This document shows positions 19,188 through 27,448 of a stretch of DNA of 64,000 nt, one piece after another. The notes beneath the pieces are model-generated. The model was not told where the DNA came from and did no database searches. It saw only the letters and a list, made by a program, of their open reading frames with translations. Numbering within the stretch: position 1 is the stretch's first letter; each line of letters opens with the position of its first letter. The translations under genes and the position numbers were made by a program. This DNA comes from CALCNS01 sp964425745 (GTDB lineage: Bacteria; Bacillota; JAAYKD01), in NCBI GenBank assembly GCA_964425745.1, contig CAYRNW010000005.1, forward strand, positions 1 to 64,000, read 5' to 3'.

Positions 19188-20192
19188 ATGTTACAAAGCA
19201 TAGCTTCGTTAGGAATTATGGGTGCAGCCTTTGGTGCACTATTAGCTTTTGCAAGTAAAAAATTTGCGGTGGAGACAGATCCCAAGGTAGAAGCGATTAT
19301 CAATGCTTTGCCGGGTGCGAATTGTGGAGCCTGTGGCTACCCAGGTTGTGCCGGTTTAGCAGCTGCAATTGCCGCTGGAAAAATGCCGGTTGAGTCCTGT
19401 CCTGTTGGCGGAGCACGAGTTGCTGCTAACGTGGGCCAGATTATGGGTCAGACAGTTTCTTCGGAAGGCGTTGTGAAAGTTGCAGCGCTCATGTGTAGCG
19501 GTGATTGTAATCAAAGAGGTCAATACACCGGTATTGAAACATGCCGAGCAGCCAATCTTCTTGGTGGTGGAACTGAATCTTGTGCTTATGGTTGTTTAGG
19601 ATTTGCCGATTGCGTGCGGGTTTGTCCCTTTGATGCGATTACCATGAACGAAAAAGGCATCCCAGTCATTGATGAAGATAAATGTCAAAACTGCGGTAAA
19701 TGTGTCAAAGAATGTCCGAAACAGCTTTTTATCGTTGTTCCTAAGGATTCTGCAGTTCATGTGAACTGTTCTTCACAAGACACCGGTGTTGATACTAGAA
19801 AAACCGGTTGTGCTACCGGATGTATTGCCTGTGGTATCTGTGAAAAGACCTGTCCTTTTGGTGCTATTCACATCGTAAAAGATCCAGACAACGATCCTTG
19901 GCCTAATCCGCGGAAACTTAAAAATGTGGCAGTCATCGATTATGATAAATGCCGAAGCTGTGGATTATGTGTCAGTAAGTGCCCAACCAAAGCACTCATC
20001 TTAGAAGAAGACAAGAAACATAAGAAACCTGTCATTGGTGAGGGATGCATTGGTTGTACAATTTGTGCTAAAAACTGCCCAGTCAATGCCATTGAAGGCG
20101 AGCTAAAACAAATTCACCATATCGACCATAGTAAGTGTATCGCGTGTCACTTGTGTGTTGACAAGTGTCCTAAAAAAGTTATAACCTATTAA
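19188..20192 (+). CDS. rnfB: Rnf electron transport complex subunit B, multi-cluster ferredoxin-type
   Basis: A 334-residue subunit that accepts electrons from reduced ferredoxin. One N-terminal membrane helix is followed by the 4Fe-4S motif GANCGACGYPGCAGLA, then six ferredoxin-like cysteine motifs (for example CQNCGKCVKECPK, CIACGICEKTCPF, CRSCGLCVSKCP, CIGCTICAKNCP, CIACHLCVDKCP). This extended C-terminus matches the long RnfB of acetogens and other Clostridia. AAGGAGG precedes the ATG. Last gene of the operon, closed by a strong terminator. Confidence 0.95.
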   Translation: MLQSIASLGIMGAAFGALLAFASKKFAVETDPKVEAIINALPGANCGACGYPGCAGLAAAIAAGKMPVESCPVGGARVAANVGQIMGQTVSSEGVVKVAALMCSGDCNQRGQYTGIETCRAANLLGGGTESCAYGCLGFADCVRVCPFDAITMNEKGIPVIDEDKCQNCGKCVKECPKQLFIVVPKDSAVHVNCSSQDTGVDTRKTGCATGCIACGICEKTCPFGAIHIVKDPDNDPWPNPRKLKNVAVIDYDKCRSCGLCVSKCPTKALILEEDKKHKKPVIGEGCIGCTICAKNCPVNAIEGELKQIHHIDHSKCIACHLCVDKCPKKVITY

Positions 20193-20197
20193 TGAAG

Positions 20198-20239
20198 AAC
20201 GACCGTATTCGGGGTAAAAGCCGAATACGGTCGTTTTTT
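20198..20239 (+). terminator. Intrinsic terminator of the rnf operon
   Basis: Perfect 15-bp stem AACGACCGTATTCGG (20198-20212) with its complement at 20221-20235, loop GGTAAAAG, then TTTTTT. It starts 6 bases after the rnfB stop. Confidence 0.93.
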
Positions 20240-20312
20240 ATAAAGGAATTTGAGGTTAGAAAACGAAAAGAAACAGAAGAATACATTGAAGTACATTGAA
20301 GGAGTGATAACA

Positions 20313-21698
20313 ATGAGAGAATTTTGGAAAGATATGGATGATCGGATTTTAGTAGAACTGTATGCTTCGCGAGCCGGTGCAGATTTTATTGAAGAACTGG
20401 TTACCAAATTTGGGTCGCGCTTCGGTGGTAGCGATCAAGAGCGCGGAGCTGGCAAGTTCCTAGCAGATAGGCTATTAGAGTTGGGCGTCGAAAAAGCCTG
20501 GACGGAACCTTTCCAATGTCATGGCTGGGTTCGCAAAGATACGACTTTGCTCATGACTTCTCCTTTTGAAAAGCAATTGGACTGCATTGCCTTACCGAAT
20601 TGTCCAGCCGGTGAAGTGGAAGCTCCTTTGGTTTATTTGGGTGATGGTGATCCTCAAACCTATGCGGATTACCGTGAGCAATTAAAAGGAGCTATTGCAA
20701 TGGTCAGTACTGCGAACCCCGCTTTTTATCATCGGGGGATGCATCGTGGTGAGAAGCTCGGACGGGCTGTTGAAGCCGGCGTGATCGGGTTCATCTGGAT
20801 GCGTGGTGAAGGTGGAGGCTTGCCGGAAACCGGATCTGCAAGATTTGGTCGGAATTGTGAAGTACCGGTGATCTCGGTATCTTTAGAAACAGGAATGGAA
20901 ATTTTGAGAGCGGGTAAAAAAGGACCGATCCGACTTAAAATCTGGTCGAACAATCAATCGGGACCTACTACCAGTTACAATGCCGTAGGCGAGATTCGAG
21001 GTAAAACGAAACCGGATGAAATCATTGTTATTGGTGGTCATTACGATGGTCATGATATCAGCCCAGCTGCTGTGGACAATGGAACCGGTATTGCAGTTAT
21101 TTTGGAAACTGCCCGCGCTTTGGCGACACAAAAGGGGAGACTGGACAGAACGATTCGGTTCATTGGCTTTGCTCAAGAGGAGATGGGACTTTTGGGTTCG
21201 GAAGCCTATGTAAAGGCACATAAAGATGAAAATATAGTTTTCATGTTGAACTTAGATTGCGCAGGCAACGGCTATTTTGGCCGCATGACCTTACAAGGCT
21301 GGTCTGAAGATTTGGCCTGGTTGAAGCAATTGTTTGGCCAGATGCATGAAGGTCACGTCCGGGTTGGTGATGCAATCGGCACCTACAGTGATATGTATCA
21401 TTTTAGTGCGGTAGGGTTTCCGTCGGGATCCTATGCATCCAGCAATCCTACAAACAATGGTGGTGCACCCAGAGGGTTTGGTCATACCTATTGGGATACC
21501 TTAGACAAACTAAATCCTCGAACCATTCAGTTGGATGCAATTCTTGTTTCAAAATTGATTGGCAGATTAGCTACCGAAGAAATACTACCCTTCCGTAAAA
21601 AGACCCCAGCCGAGATTACTGAAAAGCTTCGTCAAAGAGGCATGGCGGAAGTCATGGCTTATGAGCTTCGGAAACTACCCGATGAGATGAAATATTAA
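20313..21698 (+). CDS. M28-family zinc aminopeptidase with PA-type insert
   Basis: A 461-residue metallopeptidase. The M28 two-zinc ligands are visible: His243 and Asp245 in GGHYDGHDIS, Asp255 in AAVDNGTG, the catalytic Glu pair in FAQEEMGLLGSEAY, an Asp in LNLDCAGNG, and the final His in GHTYWDTLDKL. Residues ~110-225 look like the protease-associated insert typical of this group. There is no signal peptide, so it is probably cytosolic, cleaving N-terminal residues from peptides. Start 20313 chosen for GGAGTGA upstream. Its stop overlaps the convergent cdd stop by 4 bases. Confidence 0.88.
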   Translation: MREFWKDMDDRILVELYASRAGADFIEELVTKFGSRFGGSDQERGAGKFLADRLLELGVEKAWTEPFQCHGWVRKDTTLLMTSPFEKQLDCIALPNCPAGEVEAPLVYLGDGDPQTYADYREQLKGAIAMVSTANPAFYHRGMHRGEKLGRAVEAGVIGFIWMRGEGGGLPETGSARFGRNCEVPVISVSLETGMEILRAGKKGPIRLKIWSNNQSGPTTSYNAVGEIRGKTKPDEIIVIGGHYDGHDISPAAVDNGTGIAVILETARALATQKGRLDRTIRFIGFAQEEMGLLGSEAYVKAHKDENIVFMLNLDCAGNGYFGRMTLQGWSEDLAWLKQLFGQMHEGHVRVGDAIGTYSDMYHFSAVGFPSGSYASSNPTNNGGAPRGFGHTYWDTLDKLNPRTIQLDAILVSKLIGRLATEEILPFRKKTPAEITEKLRQRGMAEVMAYELRKLPDEMKY

Positions 21699-22093
21699 TT
21701 TTTGTCCAGTTCTTGTGCTGTGAAGGCTTCAGGAAGGAGTTCTTTGAGCAAAAAAACCTTCAATTGATCTTGTTGATTTCCCACAATGATTCGTAGATTG
21801 GGGTTGAACTCAACCAACATCTGGCGGCAAATGCCACAGGGAAAGGTAAAATCTCCGGAGGAGGAAGCGACCGCAAGAGAAGCAATCTTTAGATCACCTT
21901 CAGAAACAGATTTTACCAGCGCGGTTCGTTCAGCGCAAATTGTAGCGCTATAGGCAGCGCTTTCAATATTACAACCGGTATAGAGGTTTCCCTCTTCGGT
22001 CAACAAAGCCGCACCAACAGCAAACTTAGAATAGGGTGCATAGGAATTTTTTAATTGTTCAACTGCTTTTTGATACAGCTCTAAATCAGTCAT
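21695..22093 (-). CDS. cdd: Cytidine deaminase
   Basis: A 132-residue homotetrameric-type cytidine deaminase that converts cytidine or deoxycytidine to uridine forms in pyrimidine salvage. The zinc site is visible: CAE (Cys53, catalytic Glu55) in YSATICAERTA and the PCGICRQ pair (Cys86, Cys89). SYAPYSKFAVGAALL and GCNIESAAY are family signatures. The start at 22093 is chosen because AGGAGGAATTCGC directly precedes it; the upstream ATG at 22132 has no site. Convergent with the M28 gene, sharing four bases. Confidence 0.94.
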   Translation of the reverse strand: MTDLELYQKAVEQLKNSYAPYSKFAVGAALLTEEGNLYTGCNIESAAYSATICAERTALVKSVSEGDLKIASLAVASSSGDFTFPCGICRQMLVEFNPNLRIIVGNQQDQLKVFLLKELLPEAFTAQELDKN

Positions 22094-22141
22094 GCGAATT
22101 CCTCCTAATTTTGTTTGTGTCAACAATTCCATAATCGCAAA

Positions 22142-22179
22142 GCAAAACCCTTTCCTAAACCACTAGGAAAGGGTTTTGC
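22142..22179. repeat. Perfect 16-bp inverted repeat between divergent genes
   Basis: GCAAAACCCTTTCCTA (22142-22157) is perfectly complementary to 22164-22179, with loop AACCAC. It lies between the 5' ends of cdd and the methylase gene. The arms end in GTTTTGC rather than a T-run. It could end M28 read-through antisense to cdd, or act as an operator. Confidence 0.7.
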
Positions 22180-22228
22180 AACCCCGATGCAGAAAAGAGA
22201 CGAGATTTGATTTTAAGGAAGGTTGACC

Positions 22229-23380
22229 ATGAATATGATCTACCCGGGACATTATCCTGTTATCGATACTGAACTTTGGACTGCCAAGCAACGCCAAATG
22301 TGCTCTTTACATGAAATTTCATATCGCGCTTGCTTTAAAGCAGAATTACCCGAGTTCTTCATCTCACGCTTTTCAAAAGAAAATGAGATTGTCTATGATC
22401 CCTTTGCCGGGAGGGGTACAACCGCCATTCAAGCCAGTCTCATGGGGCGGCGATTTATTGCCAATGACATTAATCCTTTAATGAAGGTTTTAGCGGAGCC
22501 CCGAACAAACCCACCGCCTCTCGAGGCAGTTCAACGAAGGTTGCATGAAATTGATCTTACTCGGTCCATTCCAAAAGAAGAAGATGAGCCTGAAGTGGAG
22601 GTGTTTTTTTCACCGCAAACGTTAGCTGAGATCCGAGCCTTGAAATCGTATTTGCTACAACGTCGTTTGCAAGGAACAGAGGATCGAGTGGACCAATGGA
22701 TTCGAATGGTGGCAACCAACCGATTGACCGGCCATTCCAAAGGGTTTTTCTCGGTTTATACACTGCCACCAAACCAGGCAGTGACACCGGAACGGCAAAA
22801 AAAGATTAATGAGAAATACAAAAACCCTACCGATGAATATCGCGATGTCAAAAATATAATCCTCAAAAAGAGCAAAGCGCTCTTAAAAGAGGTTCCCACC
22901 CCCTGGCCTGGCGTGGGGGGAGAGTTTTTAAATCAAGATGCAGCCAATACTTATCTTATTCCCGAGAATCAAGTTCACTTAATTGTGACATCTCCACCTT
23001 TTTTAGATCAGGTACAATATCATCAAGATAACTGGTTGCGATGTTGGTTTAACCATATCAACACCGAAGAAGTGGCAATCAACTTAACGCAATATCGGTC
23101 GATCGAGCATTGGTCGGAAGCGATGCAGAGTGTGTTTGAGGAGTTTAGACGAATCTTAGTGCCCGGGGGCTACGGCGCTTTTGAAGTAGGCGAGGTGAGG
23201 AAGGGAAAAATTCGTCTCGATGATTATGTTTTTCCCTTAATTCAAAAAGCCGGTCTGGAACCCATTGCTACCTATATTAATCGTCAGCAATTCACAAAGA
23301 CAGCCAACATTTGGGGTATTTCCAACAATTCTGTTGGTACCAATACAAATCGAGTCATTTTATTCAGCAAACCACTATAA
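22229..23380 (+). CDS. DNA methylase (SAM-dependent, TSPPF amino-methyltransferase type), orphan
   Basis: A 383-residue protein with DPFAGRGTTAIQA (AdoMet-binding motif I, ~residues 57-69) and TSPPFLDQVQY (catalytic motif IV, ~residue 250), the pair that defines N4-cytosine/N6-adenine DNA methyltransferases. Motif I precedes IV with ~185 residues between them, whereas many DPFxGxGTT methylases have the reverse order. The region between may hold target recognition. A REILVPGGYGAFEVGE-like segment (FRRILVPGGYGAFEV) follows. No restriction endonuclease is adjacent, so it is likely an orphan regulatory or protective methylase. ATG 22229 chosen, with AAGGAAGGT upstream. VOC and DJ-1 genes follow on the same strand. 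Confidence 0.75.
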   Translation: MNMIYPGHYPVIDTELWTAKQRQMCSLHEISYRACFKAELPEFFISRFSKENEIVYDPFAGRGTTAIQASLMGRRFIANDINPLMKVLAEPRTNPPPLEAVQRRLHEIDLTRSIPKEEDEPEVEVFFSPQTLAEIRALKSYLLQRRLQGTEDRVDQWIRMVATNRLTGHSKGFFSVYTLPPNQAVTPERQKKINEKYKNPTDEYRDVKNIILKKSKALLKEVPTPWPGVGGEFLNQDAANTYLIPENQVHLIVTSPPFLDQVQYHQDNWLRCWFNHINTEEVAINLTQYRSIEHWSEAMQSVFEEFRRILVPGGYGAFEVGEVRKGKIRLDDYVFPLIQKAGLEPIATYINRQQFTKTANIWGISNNSVGTNTNRVILFSKPL

Positions 23381-23399
23381 GAAAATTGGAGGAGAGACA

Positions 23400-23819
23400 A
23401 TGTCGTTATTAAATGCGTATGGGAAAATCAGCTTTATCTATTTCGATGATTTGAAAGCCGCTTGTGACTTTTTTGAGGGTGTTCTGCAACTCCCTTTGGT
23501 CTGCGATCAAAAGTGGTCGAAGATTTACCAAATCTGCCCCGGTTCTTATCTGGGAGCCGTTGACCGCAGCCGCGGAGCTTGTAAGGCAACGACTCGAGAT
23601 GGCGTTTTAACCAGTTTTGTTGTCTTAAACTTCGAAGATATGGTCACACGTCTTGAAAAAGCCGGAATTGAATTTTCGAACCCTCCGCACCTCAGCGAGG
23701 CATTACAAATCAAATCTCTGATGTTTATTGGACCAGAAGGCTATAAGTTTGAAGTTGAAGAGTTTCTAAACCCGGCAGATCGAGCAGTTTTTTATCCTCA
23801 TGAAAAGCATGAAGATTAG
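23400..23819 (+). CDS. VOC (glyoxalase/bleomycin resistance) family protein
   Basis: A 139-residue single-domain vicinal-oxygen-chelate protein with two beta-alpha-beta-beta-beta halves. The first half has KISFIYFDDLKAACDFFEGV and LPLVCDQKW; the second has LNFEDMVTRLEKAGIEFS and FIGPEGYKFEVEEF, where the last Glu is a typical metal ligand. Substrate cannot be inferred. Start 23400 has GGAGGAGAG upstream; an ORF reading back to 23265 lies inside the methylase gene. It overlaps the next gene by 20 bases, indicating coupling. Confidence 0.75.
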   Translation: MSLLNAYGKISFIYFDDLKAACDFFEGVLQLPLVCDQKWSKIYQICPGSYLGAVDRSRGACKATTRDGVLTSFVVLNFEDMVTRLEKAGIEFSNPPHLSEALQIKSLMFIGPEGYKFEVEEFLNPADRAVFYPHEKHED

Positions 23820-24396
23820 AATTCTTTTCTTTGATGGCTTCGAAGCCCTCGATGTATTTGGTCCGGTTGAAGTTTTTTCGAAAGCCGAAGAGATCCAAAT
23901 GAGCTACTGCTCATTTGAAGGGGGACCGGTTCGAAGTGCGCAAGGGTTTGTGGTTATAACAGAAAAGCTCAATGAAGTGTCCTCCTCTGACGTGCTTTTC
24001 ATCCCCGGAGGAATGGGAACACGCACCTTGGTAGAAGATACTGCGTTCATTGCCAAGTTGCGAACCTTTATAGAATACTCTTCACTATGCCTTTCCGTAT
24101 GTACCGGTTCTGCGTTACTTGCCAAAGCTGGAGTACTTGCAGGGTTGAAAGCAACCACCAATAAAAGGGCCTATGCTTGGGCTACCGCACAAGACGACAA
24201 GGTGTTATGGCAGAAAAAGGCACGTTTTGTTACGGATGGCAAGTTTTATACGTCCTCCGGAGTTTCTGCCGGAACCGATATGGCTCTCGCTTTCGTTGCC
24301 GATCAGTTTGGAGCAGCGAAAGCTCGTGAAATTGCCAACCGAATCGAGTATATTTGGAGTTCTGAACCGGACCTGGATCCCTTTGCTGTAGAGTAA
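23800..24396 (+). CDS. DJ-1/PfpI family protein
   Basis: A 198-residue class I glutamine-amidotransferase-like domain of the DJ-1/PfpI superfamily: RILFFDGFEALDVFGPVEVF at the N-terminus, VLFIPGGMGTR, and the nucleophile elbow SVCTGSALLAKAG with Cys101, then ATTNKRA. The GPVEVF variant is typical of the subgroup related to AraC-linked amidase domains, but no DNA-binding domain is present. Function may be glyoxal or aldehyde detoxification, which would fit the VOC neighbour; this is inference. Starts at 23800 or 23809 both lie inside the VOC gene and depend on coupling. Confidence 0.8.
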   Translation: MKSMKIRILFFDGFEALDVFGPVEVFSKAEEIQMSYCSFEGGPVRSAQGFVVITEKLNEVSSSDVLFIPGGMGTRTLVEDTAFIAKLRTFIEYSSLCLSVCTGSALLAKAGVLAGLKATTNKRAYAWATAQDDKVLWQKKARFVTDGKFYTSSGVSAGTDMALAFVADQFGAAKAREIANRIEYIWSSEPDLDPFAVE

Positions 24397-24402
24397 TTAA
24401 AG

Positions 24403-24454
24403 ACCTCTCAAGAACATTGATAGAAGTATATCATAGTTCTTGAGAGGTTTGTTT
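24403..24454. terminator. Bidirectional terminator between convergent genes
   Basis: ACCTCTCAAGAAC (24403-24415) pairs perfectly with GTTCTTGAGAGGT (24436-24448), followed by TTGTTTT on this strand and by TCTTTAATT on the other. It sits between the DJ-1 gene and the convergent M24 gene. Confidence 0.8.
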
Positions 24455-25617
24455 TATGGTAATCGATAAAGAGTTCTGGAGAAGTTGGTCAAGAACTCGG
24501 CACCGGTTTCGGTGATCAAAATCATATCTTCAACGCGCATGTAGCATTCTCCAGGAAACCAGATTTTGGGTTCTGCGCAGAATACCATCCCGGGTTGTAG
24601 GACCATGGTTTCACTGTTTAAAAGCCAGGGATCTTCGTGAACATCGATTCCGATTTGATGTCCGCAAATTCCGGTATCACCATAAAGCATCCGTGAGCCA
24701 AATCCTTGGGCAGTGACGACTTCTCGAATTAATCGGTCAATGTCACGGATCTGATGAACCCCTGGTTTTAGTTGTTTCACCATTTCTTGTTGACCGTTTT
24801 GTAAAGCTTCATAGGCCTTAGCTACTTCAACAGGAGGTTCTCCTCTGTAAAAAGAACGCCCATAATCCGAGCAGTAGCCATCTACTACAAATCCGAAATC
24901 AAATGCAATGCCGGTATTTCCATTGAGAGGTAAATCTTTGGGGTAACCAATGCGTTCCTGTGCAGAAATATGTCCCGGACGGGTGTAGATGCAGGCAGCC
25001 GGGAAAGAAACGTCACTTGCACCTCCACGACGACCTTCTTCCTGCATAAAAGCTTCAATATCCATCGGACGACTGCCTTCGACAAGAAGGGGAATTGTTG
25101 CTTCCATGACGGCATCGGTGAGAAGAGCAGCCTTCCGTAGCGTCTCAATCTCATCGGCGTCTTTGATCATCCGCAGGTCATCCAACAAGGCTTCTCCGGG
25201 AACAATTTCAAGGGATGCATCGAAATGGAGGAATAAATCCGATAAACCTTGGTAAGCATCTGCACCAAAAGCAACTCTGTTCCCCTTACAATGCCTTCTC
25301 CAGTGATAAGGATAATGACTCCAGAAGCTGGAGTAAACATTGAGACCATAATGCAAACAACGATCTTCTTCGTCAGGGTGACATAGCATAAATGCGGTTC
25401 CTTGAGCAGGAATGACCAACAGACGAGTCGGTAAATTCAAGCCACTGAAATATCCTGAGCCTTGAGACATCTTACTATAACCGGTACGGTGGTATCGTAA
25501 AGTAGGATCATTCAGGACATATTGCATGGTAGCACCCACGGTATAAATTGCACAGTCAAGCTGCATAATTTCTAGTTTTTTTTGTAAGTAGCGGATTCTT
25601 TTGCGAGATTTCTCCAT
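24454..25617 (-). CDS. M24-family metallopeptidase (Xaa-Pro aminopeptidase-like)
   Basis: A 387-residue protein with an N-terminal creatinase-like domain (~1-150) and a C-terminal pita-bread domain. All five metal ligands are visible: Asp pair in FDFGFVVDGYCSDYGRSF, His in GICGHQIGIDVHEDPWL, Glu in FCAEPKIWFPGE and Glu in MRVEDMILIT. This supports a di-metal enzyme cleaving X-Pro peptides, although some relatives act on other substrates. Start 25617 chosen because GGAGGGAAAACT precedes it; the ATG at 25635 has no site. A TATAAT on this strand at 25661-25656 may be its -10 box, with no clear -35. Confidence 0.85.
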   Translation of the reverse strand: MEKSRKRIRYLQKKLEIMQLDCAIYTVGATMQYVLNDPTLRYHRTGYSKMSQGSGYFSGLNLPTRLLVIPAQGTAFMLCHPDEEDRCLHYGLNVYSSFWSHYPYHWRRHCKGNRVAFGADAYQGLSDLFLHFDASLEIVPGEALLDDLRMIKDADEIETLRKAALLTDAVMEATIPLLVEGSRPMDIEAFMQEEGRRGGASDVSFPAACIYTRPGHISAQERIGYPKDLPLNGNTGIAFDFGFVVDGYCSDYGRSFYRGEPPVEVAKAYEALQNGQQEMVKQLKPGVHQIRDIDRLIREVVTAQGFGSRMLYGDTGICGHQIGIDVHEDPWLLNSETMVLQPGMVFCAEPKIWFPGECYMRVEDMILITETGAEFLTNFSRTLYRLP

Positions 25618-25777
25618 AGTTTTCCCTCCATTCATGATTCACAAATCTTCTATCCATTATATTCCTTCTAAAACGTGCAGAACCCTTTTTTCCATACAAT
25701 CTGGGTGTAGGAAGGTTTTTTTGAGAGTATTGTCAAATATAACATAGTTAATCGAATCTATTAGAAGAGGTGAAGAT

Positions 25778-26239
25778 ATGAGGCCATCATGGGACTTATA
25801 TTTTATGGAAATTGCGTCGGTCGTGGCAAAGCGTTCGACCTGTCTGCGAAGACAAGTCGGTGCGATCTTGGTAAAGGACCGAAGAATCTTATCAACCGGA
25901 TACAACGGTTCTCCCAGCGGCTTAGCTCATTGTGAAGAGGTCGGCTGTAAAAGAGAACAGGAGAATGTCCCCTCGGGTCAGCGCCACGAAATTTGTCGAG
26001 CCGTCCATGCGGAGCAAAATGCCATCATTCAGGCCGCAATCGCAGGGATTAGTATCGATGGGGCTGCTTGTTACACGACCTCATTCCCTTGTGTTTTGTG
26101 TGCGAAGATGTTAATCAATTGTCATGTTTCAGCCATCTATTATGAAGAAGGCTACCCCGACGAATTATCGAAGAGTTTATTAGACGAAGCGGGGATTCCT
26201 CTTCTTCAAATCAACCATCTACAACAAGCCACCGACTAA
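25778..26239 (+). CDS. dCMP/deoxycytidylate deaminase family protein (ComEB-like)
   Basis: A 153-residue zinc deaminase that probably converts dCMP to dUMP for dTMP synthesis. It has the deoxycytidylate-deaminase pattern: RPSWDLYFMEIA, STCLRRQVGAIL, ATGYNGSP-like STGYNGSPSG, the zinc site HAE (His77, Glu79) and PCVLCAK (Cys105, Cys108). The inserted CEEVGCKRE segment with extra cysteines or histidines is typical of the ComEB/phage-type group. AGAGGTGAAG lies upstream. It may form part of pyrimidine salvage with cdd 3.7 kb away. Confidence 0.9.
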   Translation: MRPSWDLYFMEIASVVAKRSTCLRRQVGAILVKDRRILSTGYNGSPSGLAHCEEVGCKREQENVPSGQRHEICRAVHAEQNAIIQAAIAGISIDGAACYTTSFPCVLCAKMLINCHVSAIYYEEGYPDELSKSLLDEAGIPLLQINHLQQATD

Positions 26240-26278
26240 AACTGACCCAGTGAAAAAATTCACTTGTCTATGTACGAA

Positions 26279-26306
26279 TTGACAAAATTGTATACTATGA
26301 TATACT
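26279..26306 (+). promoter_or_regulatory. Sigma-A promoter before wecA-mnaA-atp genes
   Basis: Consensus TTGACA (26279-26284), 16-bp spacer and TATACT (26301-26306), 22 bases before the wecA start codon. It could drive a long transcript from wecA through mnaA into atpIBEFHAGDC, since no terminator is visible until 35.5 kb. Confidence 0.8.
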
Positions 26307-26327
26307 ATTTTCGGTGTGAGGTACTAT

Positions 26328-27437
26328 ATGAACGGAACAAATCTTTCCCTGATTGAGACATTATTTACTTTTAGTACTGCATTGTTCTTAGTGATTTGTT
26401 TTACACCAATCGCCATGAAATTGGCGCAACGGTTCAATATTATGGATAAACCAAATCCAAGGAAAACCCATAAGATCGCCATCCCATATCTTGGCGGAGT
26501 CGCTATCTATTTTGCATTTCTGGTCGCCTGCACTTTATTCATACCCATCAGCAAAGAGATGTTGGGTATCTTGGTGGGAGGCACCATTTTAATGTTGGTT
26601 GGGGCGTTCGACGATAAAATGGACATCTCAGCAAAGTTGCGGCTGGTCATCCAAATTGCATGTGCTATTTTAGCTGTTAAGAGTGGCATTGTAATTGAAG
26701 GGATTGGCATTCCCTTTTCCTCTGGTTATATCGCTTTAGGGGCGTTTAGCGTGCCCTTGTCAGTTTTATGGATTGTTACCGTGACCAATGTGGTAAATTT
26801 TATCGATGGTCTTGACGGGTTAGCAGCAGGAACGGCAGCGATTGCTTCAGTCACGTTAATGATTGTTGCCTGGAGAATGAGTTATTTTGATGTCGTCGTC
26901 ATGGCGGTCGCATTAGCCGGGGCTTGTTTGGGTTTCCTCTTTTATAATTTTCATCCTGCAAAGATTTTCATGGGTGATGCGGGGGCTCTGTTTATCGGCT
27001 TTGTTTTAGCCTGCTTATCAATCAAAGGCCCGATGAAAGGCGCTACATTTGCTACAATGCTTGTGCCATTGTTAGCCTTAGGTTTACCCCTTTTAGATAC
27101 GCTCGTGGTCTTTTTTAATCGGATCAAAGCGGGTAATTCACCGATGAAAGCAGATCGTCAGCACATTCATCATATTCTTTACGATAACGGCTTAACGCAA
27201 AAACAAACGGTGCTTTGGCTTTATGCAATATCAACCTGTTTGGGTCTAGCTGCTGTAGAAATCAACAATGTTCAAGGCAGAATCATTGCTTTTTCTGTTG
27301 GCTTACTCGGCATGATTATGTTTATTGTAGCTAGAACCATCCGCGTCAAGGAAATCGATGATGATACAAAAGGGTATGGCAGCAATTTTCGTAAAGAATT
27401 ACAAGAAGAGTTGAAACGAAGGAAACAAGATCAATAG
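26328..27437 (+). CDS. Undecaprenyl-phosphate N-acetylglucosaminyl 1-phosphate transferase (WecA/TagO family)
   Basis: A 369-residue polytopic transferase that starts wall-polymer synthesis by moving GlcNAc-1-phosphate from UDP-GlcNAc to undecaprenyl phosphate. Family motifs: NPRKTHKIAIPYLGG, GAFDDKMDISAKLRLVIQ with the Asp pair, VNFIDGLDGLAAG, FMGDAGALFIGF and ADRQHIHH. About ten membrane segments. ATG 26328 is chosen with GTGAGGT upstream; a GTG at 26316 would itself overlap that site. Downstream mnaA makes UDP-ManNAc, so the pair likely feeds a secondary wall polymer, which the SLH protein in this window could bind. Confidence 0.9.
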   Translation: MNGTNLSLIETLFTFSTALFLVICFTPIAMKLAQRFNIMDKPNPRKTHKIAIPYLGGVAIYFAFLVACTLFIPISKEMLGILVGGTILMLVGAFDDKMDISAKLRLVIQIACAILAVKSGIVIEGIGIPFSSGYIALGAFSVPLSVLWIVTVTNVVNFIDGLDGLAAGTAAIASVTLMIVAWRMSYFDVVVMAVALAGACLGFLFYNFHPAKIFMGDAGALFIGFVLACLSIKGPMKGATFATMLVPLLALGLPLLDTLVVFFNRIKAGNSPMKADRQHIHHILYDNGLTQKQTVLWLYAISTCLGLAAVEINNVQGRIIAFSVGLLGMIMFIVARTIRVKEIDDDTKGYGSNFRKELQEELKRRKQDQ

Positions 27438-27448
27438 GAGGTGAAGAG

